Of a stretch of 64,000 nt of DNA, positions 17,565 to 26,665 are shown one piece after another. The translations under genes and the position numbers were made by a program. The notes beneath the pieces are model-generated. The model did no database searches. It worked only from the letters and a program-made list of their open reading frames with translations, and was not told the origin of the DNA. Origin of the DNA: an uncultured Prevotella sp. (GTDB lineage Bacteria; Bacteroidota; Bacteroidia; Bacteroidales; Bacteroidaceae); NCBI GenBank assembly GCA_947170265.1, contig CAMVSV010000001.1, positions 62,001-126,000 of the forward strand. The letters run 5' to 3'. How positions within the stretch are numbered: position 1 is the first letter of the stretch; every line of letters begins with the position of its first letter.

Positions 17565-17581
17565 CTATGCAACAGCAGCGA

Positions 17582-19996
17582 CTATTCTACGAAGATGTCG
17601 TACTCATCGTCATAGGATGACGAACTGTTACCGCCCGTAGGCTTTGGCTGTGTCTTAAGATTGCCTTTCTCGTCAAACATTCCATAGGTGGTACGAAGCA
17701 CAATGAACTCTGTTCTACGGTTCAGCTGGTTGCAAATCTCCTGTTTCTCTTCGTCAAGAGCCTTGATATACTCCTCTGTGAGCACGTCACCCTCCTTCAT
17801 CCACGGATGAGTCTCAGTGAGTTTCTTTCTCACCGTCTTTGGTTTCTCCTTGCCATAACCCACTGGAGAAAGCCTGTCAGCGGAAATACCATGTGACGTG
17901 AGGTAAGCCACAACAGCTTCGGCACGCCGTTGGGAAAGTCCCTTGTTATATTCAGCAGAACCCTTGAAGTCGCAGTGGGCACTCAGCTCAATGGTGACAT
18001 TGGGATTCTCGTTCAGCAGCTTCACGAGATCATCGAGAGCAGCCTCTGACTCAGGACGTAGAGTGGCACGGTCGAAATCGTAGAAAATATTGTCAATCAT
18101 CACAGGCACGCGTATGCTTGCAAGAGGAAACTGAAGCACATACTCTTCGGAGTCTTCTACACTGTCAACACGCAGTTCTTCCTTGTGGTTGAGATAGCCC
18201 TTGCAGTTGGCAAGCATCACGTAGTTGACACCGGGTTGGATGACCTGTTCAAAAGAGCCGTCACCCTTTACAGATAGCTTGAGGTTTGTGCCGTCATCGC
18301 CAACCATATACACCTGGGCAGCAGGAAGCTCATAGCCTTCCATCTCATAGACCCAGCCTTTGACCGTCTGTGTAATCTCGGGACAGTTGAACGAATATAT
18401 ATGATCCCATCCCTTGCCATCACCTCTGTTGCTTGAGAAGAATCCACGGTTATGAAGCCCCTCGAAAGTCATACCGAAGTCATCGCCCTGCGAGTTGAGA
18501 GGATAGCCCGGGTGCTGTATGTGATACCGACGGTCTTCTCCCACCGTGGCAATGTATATGTCGAGACCTCCAAGAGCATCGTTTCTTCCATTGCTTGAGA
18601 AATAGAGATCACCATTAGGACGGAAAGTGGGGAACATCTCGTCACCTGGAGTATTGATAGGGTCACCCAGATTCTCCACACCTCCAAGCGAACCTCCGGT
18701 AATTCTTACTCGCCAAATATCCTTTCCTCCCCTGCCGCCTGGCATGTCGCTCACGAAATAGAGCCAGTTGCCATCGGGAGAGAGTGCCGGATGGGCATAA
18801 CTTGAGAGAGTATCGTTAGATATTTTAAGGGTAGCCGCCTTACCCCAAGCTGCATCTGCACGATTGCTTACGGCAATGGTAGCAAAACGGGGGTATGATG
18901 GGTCGGTGACACACTGAGTTATATACATCTCCCTACCGTCAACAGAGAACGCCGGTGTACCTTCACCAGCCTCGGTGTTGAGACCGGAGACTATGGCTTC
19001 AGGTTTTCCCCATTTTCCTTTGTCGTCTTTCTGACTCATGAAGATATCGGCGGGTTTGGTACCTGTTATTCCGCTGAGTTCATCACCCTGTGCCTCATTG
19101 CGCGTGGAAGTCCAGAAAATCTGGTCATATTGGTCGCCGAAGAGCATTGGTGAATAGTCGGCGCGGCGAGAGTTGAACGCTTCCATTTTCTTCACCGTAT
19201 AACGTGAGCCTCGTGATTTAAGGACTGAAGCTTGCCGTGCAGCCATGAGTCCCTGCTCTGCTGCATGGCGTATTGCATTTTTCCTTTCCAACAAATCCTT
19301 GGAAATGGTATTCTGCTGCGATGATTTTGCATTTCCGCCCTCTGCATCAACACTTTTGCCATTATCCGTATTAAGTTTATAATCAGAGGTTTGCAAATCG
19401 TCGTTATCAACGGCTTTCTTTCTCGCTTTATCTTTCTTGTCTTTCTTTGCCGACTTGGCTGCCACGCGTTCTCTCCTTACTGTTGCCCGCGGCGAGGATT
19501 TGGTCTTTGCCTTGCGTTTCAAGGCTTTCTTACCTTTCTTCTCTTTCTTTTCCTTTACTGCCTTTTCAGAAGTTTCAACGGTGGTAGTGTTGTCATTATC
19601 TTCAAATGTCAGCGACTCTACCATGTCAAGCGTGAGCTGGTATTCGCTTTCAGCCTCTTTATAGCTGCCGTTTTTCATCAGGTTGTTTGCAAGTCCGAGA
19701 TGGGTTTCTGCATCGTCTTGCTTGTATCTGATCACGTTTCTATAAGCAGCAATGGCTCGCTGGCTTTCGTTTATTTTATCATAGCAATATGCCATCTTGG
19801 CTGCACGCTGTCCACGGGAGTCTCTTTCCTTGGCTGGAGTGCGCTGATATGCCGTGCGGAACTCTCTGGCAGCATCATAGTATTCGCCCAAGGCAAGATA
19901 TTTCTCGCCTTTTTTAATATTTCGGTCAATGCCACAGGCAGTCGTCAGCATGCTGACGATGCCTATCAATATGATGGTACGTGAATTTATTCTCAT
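17582..19996 (-). CDS. TPR / PD40 beta-propeller / OmpA-family lipoprotein (PorE-like)
   Basis: Lipobox ILIGIVSMLTTACG, TPR region, propeller repeats (LSPDGNWLYFVSDMPGGRGGKDIW), C-terminal OmpA domain (LSAHCDFKGSAEYNKGLSQRRAEAVVAYL). Confidence 0.85.
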   Translation of the reverse strand: MRINSRTIILIGIVSMLTTACGIDRNIKKGEKYLALGEYYDAAREFRTAYQRTPAKERDSRGQRAAKMAYCYDKINESQRAIAAYRNVIRYKQDDAETHLGLANNLMKNGSYKEAESEYQLTLDMVESLTFEDNDNTTTVETSEKAVKEKKEKKGKKALKRKAKTKSSPRATVRRERVAAKSAKKDKKDKARKKAVDNDDLQTSDYKLNTDNGKSVDAEGGNAKSSQQNTISKDLLERKNAIRHAAEQGLMAARQASVLKSRGSRYTVKKMEAFNSRRADYSPMLFGDQYDQIFWTSTRNEAQGDELSGITGTKPADIFMSQKDDKGKWGKPEAIVSGLNTEAGEGTPAFSVDGREMYITQCVTDPSYPRFATIAVSNRADAAWGKAATLKISNDTLSSYAHPALSPDGNWLYFVSDMPGGRGGKDIWRVRITGGSLGGVENLGDPINTPGDEMFPTFRPNGDLYFSSNGRNDALGGLDIYIATVGEDRRYHIQHPGYPLNSQGDDFGMTFEGLHNRGFFSSNRGDGKGWDHIYSFNCPEITQTVKGWVYEMEGYELPAAQVYMVGDDGTNLKLSVKGDGSFEQVIQPGVNYVMLANCKGYLNHKEELRVDSVEDSEEYVLQFPLASIRVPVMIDNIFYDFDRATLRPESEAALDDLVKLLNENPNVTIELSAHCDFKGSAEYNKGLSQRRAEAVVAYLTSHGISADRLSPVGYGKEKPKTVRKKLTETHPWMKEGDVLTEEYIKALDEEKQEICNQLNRRTEFIVLRTTYGMFDEKGNLKTQPKPTGGNSSSSYDDEYDIFVE

Positions 19997-20067
19997 ATAA
20001 TAACTAACGAACAATAGCTCGTTTTATTTTATGAAAATGCGTTTTTCCCATTTTATATGGGTGAAGG

Positions 20068-21930
20068 TCACTTCTTGCCTTTGTTATTTGGCTTTTTGCC
20101 TTCGTCAATGACTATACGGCGGTTGCTATTATCAGAAAGCACCTGGTTTACAATTTGTGTTATCTGCTCTTTAAGCTCATTGACGAATTGTTGGGGATCG
20201 TAAGTCTGATGCTCAATGTCGCGGAGTTTCTTTTCCCAGATGCCCGTAAGCTCACAGCTCTTGAGCAGTTCTTCCTTTATGAGACCAATGAGTTCTATGC
20301 CGGTAGGAGTTGCCACAAGACGCTTGCGTTCCTTCCTTATGTAATGACGCTTGAACAAGGTTTCAATGATTGCAGCCCGAGTGGACGGCCTTCCTATTCC
20401 GTTTTCCTTCAAAGCTGCCCTCAGTTCTTCGTCCTCGACAAACTTACCAGCGGTCTCCATGGCTCTGAGCAGGGTTGCCTCAGTATAGTAAGGCGGTGGT
20501 GTGGTTTGTTTCTCGGTGAGTGTGGGCTCGTGAGGCCCGCTTTCTCCTTTCACAAATGTGGGAAGTGTTCGCTCATCATCGCTTTTCTCTTGCAACGCGA
20601 TTTCCTTCTCATACACAGCTCGCCATCCCGGCTCGAGTATTTCCTTTCCGCTTACCTTAAAGTCTACTGTCTTTCCTTTCTCGGCGTTTTCAACTTTTCC
20701 CAACACAGTGGTGGTTGAAAACTTGCAATCGGGATAGAAAGCAGCTATGAAGCGGCGGGCGATGAGGTCAAACACATGCTGTTCGGCATCGGAAAGTGAC
20801 GTTGGCGGCACTCCTGTGGGGATTATTGCATGGTGGTCGGTGACCTTTGAGTTGTCAAACACCTTCTTTGACTTCTTCAGGTCCTTACCTCCAAGCGGTC
20901 TGATTAGGTCGGCATAAGGTGCTTTCCCAGAGAATGCAGTCTTGTAGAGACCGTTCATTGTCTGAGGACACTTGGGGTAGATGTCATCGGAGAGAAACTG
21001 AGTGTCGACACGGGGATATGTCGTGAATTTCTTTTCGTAAAGCGACTGAGCAATATTAAGTGTCATCTCTGCCGAATAGCCGAACTTCTTGTTACACTCT
21101 ACTTGCAAGGAAGTGAGGTCAAACAGTGGCTTGGGTGACTCTGTACCTTTCTTTTTCTGCACATCGGTAACCACAAATGGGTGTCCGGCAATGGTTTCAA
21201 AAGCTTTCTCTCCCTCTTCCTTCGACGTGAACTTGCCTTGTGTGGCTGTGAACTGAGTTTCGCGATAAACCGTTGCGAGCACCCAATATGGCTCTGGCTT
21301 GAAGTTCTCAATCTCTTTCTGTCTGTTAACGATAAGAGCCAGTGTTGGTGTCTGTACCCTACCCACGCTGAGCGGTTTTCCAGGATAGCCGTATTTTATA
21401 CTATAGAGGCGTGTGGCATTGATGCCCAGCAACCAGTCGCCCACAGCTCGCGACAGACCAGCCATGTATAATGGTTGATATTCCGACTGATCCTTGAGCT
21501 TGGCAAAGCCTTCGCGTATGGCTTCGTCTGTCATTGACGATATCCACAGGCGTTTAACAGGACAAGTAACCTTTGCCTTCTGCATGACCCAACGCTGTAT
21601 GAGCTCTCCTTCCTGCCCGGCATCACCGCAGTTCACAATGCTGTCGGCAGCCTGCATCAGACGTTCAATGGTAGCAAACTGTGTGCGTATGCTCTGTTCG
21701 TCTTTCAGTCGTATGCCGAAGCGTGAAGGTATCATCGGCAGTGACGACAGAGCCCATCGTTTCCACATTGGAGTGTAATCCTCTGGCATTTTCAACTCAC
21801 ACAGGTGTCCGAAAGTCCATGTCACCTGATAGCCGTTACCCTCCATATAAGTACGGTGGTCATGCGTCGCTCCGAGAATACGGGCGATGTCTCTTCCTAC
21901 ACTTGGTTTTTCAGCTATACAGACTATCAT
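20068..21930 (-). CDS. topB: DNA topoisomerase III
   Basis: MIVCIAEKPSVGRDIARILGA; INATRLYSIKYGYPGKPLSVGRVQTPTLALIVNRQ; start re-assigned from 22158. Confidence 0.92.
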   Translation of the reverse strand: MIVCIAEKPSVGRDIARILGATHDHRTYMEGNGYQVTWTFGHLCELKMPEDYTPMWKRWALSSLPMIPSRFGIRLKDEQSIRTQFATIERLMQAADSIVNCGDAGQEGELIQRWVMQKAKVTCPVKRLWISSMTDEAIREGFAKLKDQSEYQPLYMAGLSRAVGDWLLGINATRLYSIKYGYPGKPLSVGRVQTPTLALIVNRQKEIENFKPEPYWVLATVYRETQFTATQGKFTSKEEGEKAFETIAGHPFVVTDVQKKKGTESPKPLFDLTSLQVECNKKFGYSAEMTLNIAQSLYEKKFTTYPRVDTQFLSDDIYPKCPQTMNGLYKTAFSGKAPYADLIRPLGGKDLKKSKKVFDNSKVTDHHAIIPTGVPPTSLSDAEQHVFDLIARRFIAAFYPDCKFSTTTVLGKVENAEKGKTVDFKVSGKEILEPGWRAVYEKEIALQEKSDDERTLPTFVKGESGPHEPTLTEKQTTPPPYYTEATLLRAMETAGKFVEDEELRAALKENGIGRPSTRAAIIETLFKRHYIRKERKRLVATPTGIELIGLIKEELLKSCELTGIWEKKLRDIEHQTYDPQQFVNELKEQITQIVNQVLSDNSNRRIVIDEGKKPNNKGKK

Positions 21931-22065
21931 TCGCTCAACTCTTGTTTGATAGGTTGCAAAATTACACAAAAATCCCGATTTCAAACAGATGTGACGGTTA
22001 CAATTTACAAAAAAGGGGGAATATAGGATAAAGGGATAATGGTTTACATTATCAAGAAACAAAAA

Positions 22066-22090
22066 AAGGTGTAGCACGGAGCTACACCTT
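22066..22090 (-). terminator. Hairpin terminator near the 3' end of the Lrp gene
   Basis: AAGGTGTAGC acgga GCTACACCTT with flanking A-run on the + strand. Confidence 0.7.
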
Positions 22091-22114
22091 AACCATATCG
22101 TATGTTGTAATAAT

Positions 22115-22639
22115 TCAGTCGGCAGCCTCGACACTTTCCGGTGTCTCTTCTTCAACATCTACTACACTGTCAGACACAAAGTCGCCAATGGGCAAAGCAC
22201 GGTCAATGGCAGCATTAAACGAGATAATGGTCTCACTACGCGACAATCCGAGAGGCTGCAGCTTATCGTGTATGGTATTGAGCAGATGGTGGTTGTTGTA
22301 AGCATAGATCTTTATGAACAAATCGTAGCTGCCCGTGGTGTAATGGCACTCCACGACCTCTGGAATTTTCTGCAGGGCAGACACTACCTTGTCGAAATCG
22401 GAAGGATTGTTGAGGTTGAGTCCCATGTAGGCACATGTCTCATACCCCACCTTCTCCGGATCTATTATAAACTGGGAGCCTTTGAGCACTCCAAGATTTG
22501 TCAGCTTCTGTATGCGTTGGTGAATAGCAGCTCCACTGACATTGCACTCGCGTGCCACCTCAAGGAAAGGTATGCGCGCATCTCCTGCTATAAGACTAAG
22601 GATTTTCTTGTCTAATTTGTCTAAACTTCTATGTGCCAT
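22115..22639 (-). CDS. Lrp/AsnC family transcriptional regulator
   Basis: LDKLDKKILSLIAGDARIPFLEVARECNVSGAAIHQRIQKLTNLGVLKGSQFIIDPEKVGY; C-terminal RAM domain. Confidence 0.93.
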   Translation of the reverse strand: MAHRSLDKLDKKILSLIAGDARIPFLEVARECNVSGAAIHQRIQKLTNLGVLKGSQFIIDPEKVGYETCAYMGLNLNNPSDFDKVVSALQKIPEVVECHYTTGSYDLFIKIYAYNNHHLLNTIHDKLQPLGLSRSETIISFNAAIDRALPIGDFVSDSVVDVEEETPESVEAAD

Positions 22640-22830
22640 AGTAAATAAATTTACTGCAAAGATAAAACAAAATTTTAAATATTGCAACTTCTATCCACTT
22701 TTTTCTTAACAATTAGAAATCGACACAAAACTTACCGTAGGCTAATGTAACAAATTGACACTTTTCAAAGAACCTAAAAACAATAACGATTTACGAAAAT
22801 CATAGATGAACACACGGAAGAAAAATACTC

Positions 22831-23301
22831 TCAACGGTCTTTATTGGGAGAAACGGCAGAATAGTTAACCCTCAGGACATTGGCACGACGCAGTGATTGT
22901 TTGACATCCGTTATGGTACCCATATCTGTTTGTCTGTCTGCTTTTATGCTTACTGTCATGGCTTGTGCATCGTCGGGTGACATCCTGTTGCGTTCAGCTG
23001 TCACATAGTCTGCCACCTCCCCGGCGTCTGCATACTTGTCATTGAGCTGAATGCGCGTGCCCACACCAGGCTTCCCATCAGTGGTGGCTGTGGGTCTACC
23101 TATATATATATATGTAATGGTAGATTTCTTTGTCAGGCGCGTAAGCTCAGTTCCCTGCGGTACCTGATATTTTACCTTCAAAGCCACCTTCCTCATGTGT
23201 GTTACAATCATGAAGAAGAACAGCACCGTGAAAATCAGGTCAGGCAACGAGGCCGTATTGAGAGCCGGCACCTGTCTGCGAGTTCTCCTGAACATGCTCA
23301 T
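22831..23301 (-). CDS. ExbD/TolR biopolymer transport protein
   Basis: RRTRRQVPALNTASLPDLIFTVLFFFMIVTHMR single-TM ExbD N-terminus. Confidence 0.87.
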   Translation of the reverse strand: MSMFRRTRRQVPALNTASLPDLIFTVLFFFMIVTHMRKVALKVKYQVPQGTELTRLTKKSTITYIYIGRPTATTDGKPGVGTRIQLNDKYADAGEVADYVTAERNRMSPDDAQAMTVSIKADRQTDMGTITDVKQSLRRANVLRVNYSAVSPNKDR

Positions 23302-23825
23302 GGCTCACCTCCTTCCGCTGAGAGATATACTTCAGATATCCGTTGAGGCACTTCAACCCGCAGTTTTTCCTGCTGCGTGTCGTCACATTTGTTATAAGGT
23401 CTGCCATATCGTTTCATTGCCAAGCGGTTTCGCAGATTTGTGTATGCTCTTACCAGGATATCCTGCACCTTGAAATATGCGTCGTAGGAGGCTTGCCTGT
23501 TGCAGGTAAGCTGTATTACATGCTCTTTTCCATTCTTCATCACATGCTTTTCCACCATTTGTTGCAACTGCGATATTTGAAGCTCGTTGCCATTGCACGA
23601 AAGCGTGTTGTCACTTCCTATCTCCAGTTTCAACACCCTACCTTCTTCTACATCCATCGGTTGTTCCTCTTCCGTAGGGTTCTGAGGTGGCAGCTGTCGC
23701 GACAATCCCTTGTCAATGTCCATTGACGTTGTGACAAGAAACAATATCAGCAGCATAAACGAGATGTCGGCTGTCGACGTGGTGTTGAGCAATGGTACTT
23801 GCTTGCGTTCTCTGTGAAACAACAT
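23298..23825 (-). CDS. ExbD/TolR biopolymer transport protein
   Basis: RERKQVPLLNTTSTADISFMLLILFLVTTSMDIDKGLSRQLPP. Confidence 0.88.
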   Translation of the reverse strand: MLFHRERKQVPLLNTTSTADISFMLLILFLVTTSMDIDKGLSRQLPPQNPTEEEQPMDVEEGRVLKLEIGSDNTLSCNGNELQISQLQQMVEKHVMKNGKEHVIQLTCNRQASYDAYFKVQDILVRAYTNLRNRLAMKRYGRPYNKCDDTQQEKLRVEVPQRISEVYLSAEGGEP

Positions 23826-23831
23826 GGTAAG

Positions 23832-24341
23832 CTATTGTTTTTCCTTTCTGTAATAACGCGTGTAGCCATAAGCTACGGCTACCAATGCCACAACGAGCAT
23901 TATCACTGACGACCATACAAACATATCAGCCGTCTTGAGCCAGAAAACATCAGTGAATGGCGTGGCATTTATAAGCAACGGCTTTGACGAGCCGAGTACA
24001 AACGACAACACCATCACCACAAAGGTGGAAGCAGCTATCAGCATTGCCATGCGCTTTGTCTTAATACCGTTTTCCTCGGCATATACGTCCCTGCTCATGC
24101 GACGGCTCACCAGCACTGCCCACACCGCAGTAGCCAGAGTACCAAGCAACAGCAATGCCATGAGCAACAATACAGCATTGGTCAGCAACGGCTCATTGAA
24201 ATTGGGGTTTTCTTCAAAAGGCTGACTGAAACCGATGGCATAGAAGGCTGCAAAGACTACTACCGCAGCCAGAAGCAACACATAGAGCACTCTCGTAGAG
24301 ATTTTCTCTGCCGACAGCCTACCACGCTTGTCATGCTTCAT
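23832..24341 (-). CDS. Multi-TM membrane protein in ExbB/ExbD cluster
   Basis: Four predicted TM segments between exbB- and exbD-like genes. Confidence 0.65.
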   Translation of the reverse strand: MKHDKRGRLSAEKISTRVLYVLLLAAVVVFAAFYAIGFSQPFEENPNFNEPLLTNAVLLLMALLLLGTLATAVWAVLVSRRMSRDVYAEENGIKTKRMAMLIAASTFVVMVLSFVLGSSKPLLINATPFTDVFWLKTADMFVWSSVIMLVVALVAVAYGYTRYYRKEKQ

Positions 24342-25176
24342 CAAGTATCTCTCCCTCATGTTTACCACGCTTATATTCCGACAACGTGTCGATTAGTGTT
24401 ATAGCAGACTCCTCCATCTGCGAAGTAAGATGTTCTATCTTTGAAAGGATGTAGTTGTAGAACAACTGCAGGATGAGAGCCACAATGATACCGAAGATGG
24501 TGGTGATGAGAGCCACCTTCATGCCGGCAGCCACAATGGTAGGACTGATATCTCCTGCCGTCTGTATCTGATCGAAGGCCATGACCATACCTATCACCGT
24601 GCCGAGAAATCCCAACGATGGAGCCATGGCAATGAAGAGAGTTATCCACGAACAGCCTTTCTCCATATTGCTCACCTGCACCTGACCATAGCTCACCACT
24701 CCTCGCTGAATATCTTCGGACGGGTCAGCAATCCTGAGCAACCCCTGATAGCATATTGATGCCACTGGACCGCGCGTATCCCGGCATTGCTGTCTTGCAC
24801 CTTCCAAGTCGCCGTCCTTGATTTTCCGCTCAAGGTCCTGCATGAACTTCTTGGCATCTATCTCCGAGAGGCTGAGATAGATTATCCTCTCTATGCAGAA
24901 AGCGAGTCCAAGAATCAAAGCCAATGCCACAAGCGACATGAAGCCGGCATTTCCCTCAATGAACTTCCGTTTCAGTGACTGGTGAAACCCTTCACTCTCT
25001 ATGGGAGTGACCAATGCTTCTGAGGTGTCGTTCTCAACAACCCCGAAATCATCTGCCAAGCTGTCGCCCGCAACAATCTCCACACTATCAGTTACAGCTG
25101 CATTGATGCTGACAGGACATAATGGAGTCATGGCCATCAACATCACTGTAGCTAAAATCTTTATTTGTCTTTTCAT
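24331..25176 (-). CDS. MotA/TolQ/ExbB proton channel family protein
   Basis: NMEKGCSWITLFIAMAPSLGFLGTVIGMVMAFDQI, MKVALITTIFGIIVALILQLFYNYI. Confidence 0.92.
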   Translation of the reverse strand: MKRQIKILATVMLMAMTPLCPVSINAAVTDSVEIVAGDSLADDFGVVENDTSEALVTPIESEGFHQSLKRKFIEGNAGFMSLVALALILGLAFCIERIIYLSLSEIDAKKFMQDLERKIKDGDLEGARQQCRDTRGPVASICYQGLLRIADPSEDIQRGVVSYGQVQVSNMEKGCSWITLFIAMAPSLGFLGTVIGMVMAFDQIQTAGDISPTIVAAGMKVALITTIFGIIVALILQLFYNYILSKIEHLTSQMEESAITLIDTLSEYKRGKHEGEILDEA

Positions 25177-25359
25177 TATCAACATTGTTGTAAGATGCAT
25201 GCAAAAGTACATAAAAACCACGATTTCCACATCAACACATCGCAGATTTTAATATTTGTTTTGAGGAAAGCATTCTTTTTGAGGAAAAATGGCAAATGAA
25301 ACGAAATGTAATTGATGTTTTTTCGTAATTTTGCACACATAAAGAAAGAACAATTACAG

Positions 25360-25824
25360 ATGGAATACATGTCACAAGAGGGCTACGATAAGCTCGTAGC
25401 CGAGTTACGACACATGGAAAACGTGGAGCTGCCACAGGTGAGAGATGCCATTGCCGAGGCACGCGACAAAGGAGACTTGAGCGAGAACTTCGAATACCAT
25501 GCCGCAAAACGCGAGCAAGCACGTCTGCTTGGTAGGATAAGGTTCAAGCAGCGAGTGCTTGAGCATGCCCGTGTGATTGACAAGACGCGTCTCAACAGCA
25601 ATGACATTGGTCTGCTCTCAAAGGTCCAGATGACCAATATGATCAACAACGCCCATATGGCTTACACTATTGTAAGCCCGCACGAAGCCAATATCCACGA
25701 GGGAAAAATATCCATAAAGTCGCCCATAGCCCAGGCTTTGCTCAACCATGTCGTTGGAGATGTGGTGGAAGTGAGGGTTCCTGCCGGCATCATGAAGCTG
25801 CGTATCGACGACATTTCCCTTTAG
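25360..25824 (+). CDS. greA: Transcription elongation factor GreA
   Basis: YMSQEGYDKLVAELRHMENVELPQVRDAIAEARDKGDLSENFEYHAAKREQ; SPIAQALLNHVVGDVVEVRVPAG. Confidence 0.95.
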   Translation: MEYMSQEGYDKLVAELRHMENVELPQVRDAIAEARDKGDLSENFEYHAAKREQARLLGRIRFKQRVLEHARVIDKTRLNSNDIGLLSKVQMTNMINNAHMAYTIVSPHEANIHEGKISIKSPIAQALLNHVVGDVVEVRVPAGIMKLRIDDISL

Positions 25825-26546
25825 GCTCCAAGGATTTCCCTTGCGCGTGCTATGCTCTCCTTAGATGGAGGCATCACGCCTTCCAACTTGTATTCCATGC
25901 CGAGCTTCTGCCATTTTTGTATACCTAAAGTATGATATGGCAGCACCTCTACACGTTCTATATTCTTCAAGGTATCAAGAAAGGAGCGAAGGGCATGGAG
26001 CGACTCCTCGTCGTCGGTGATGCCGGGTACAAGCACATGACGTATCCATACAGGTTTCTGGATTTGCGAGAGATAACGTGCACATTCAAGAATTGCTTCG
26101 TTGCCATGCCCTGTCAACTTACGGTGCTTGCTACAGTCAATATGCTTGATGTCGAGCAAGATCAAATCGGTGAACTGCATGAGACGGCAAAATTTCTCAA
26201 AAAAGACACCTTCAGTCCTGAACGGCTGGGCTGAGGTATCAAGACAGGTATTGATGCCGCGACGGTGAGCTTCCTCAAACAATTCCGTAAGAAAATCTAT
26301 CTGCAGCAGAGCCTCGCCACCACTGACGGTAATGCCTCCCTTCTTGCCCCAATAGCTACGGTAGCGCTCGGCACGGTCAAGCAGCTCCCCTACTTCCATC
26401 TGAATCACATCGCTTGTAACCTTCCATGTGTCAGGATTATGGCAATAAGCACATCGCATGTGACACCCTTGCAGAAACACAAGGAACCTTATACCAGGTC
26501 CGTCGACCGAGCCAAACGACTCTGTGGAATGTATGAAACCTTTCAT
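25821..26546 (-). CDS. pflA: Pyruvate formate-lyase-activating enzyme (radical SAM)
   Basis: HSTESFGSVDGPGIRFLVFLQGCHMRCAYCHNPDTW with CxxxCxxC. Confidence 0.95.
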   Translation of the reverse strand: MKGFIHSTESFGSVDGPGIRFLVFLQGCHMRCAYCHNPDTWKVTSDVIQMEVGELLDRAERYRSYWGKKGGITVSGGEALLQIDFLTELFEEAHRRGINTCLDTSAQPFRTEGVFFEKFCRLMQFTDLILLDIKHIDCSKHRKLTGHGNEAILECARYLSQIQKPVWIRHVLVPGITDDEESLHALRSFLDTLKNIERVEVLPYHTLGIQKWQKLGMEYKLEGVMPPSKESIARAREILGA

Positions 26547-26610
26547 ATCCTAAAAAAATAACACTTTAAAGAAATGGTAATTATTGGAAGCTTACTTTCG
26601 AAATACAAAA

Positions 26611-26655
26611 AAAGGAGAACCAAACACCAATCATGGCTATTTGGTTCTCCCTTAT
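26611..26655 (-). terminator. Terminator of pflB
   Basis: GGAGAACCAAA...TTTGGTTCTCC with flanking A-run. Confidence 0.7.
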
Positions 26656-26665
26656 CTTTTAATTA

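Noticed and set aside
20068-22158. Upstream-extended start of topoisomerase III (76 extra aa)
   Set aside because: The extension lacks family similarity and covers the intergenic region; MIVCIAEKPSVGRDIA at 21930 is the canonical N-terminus
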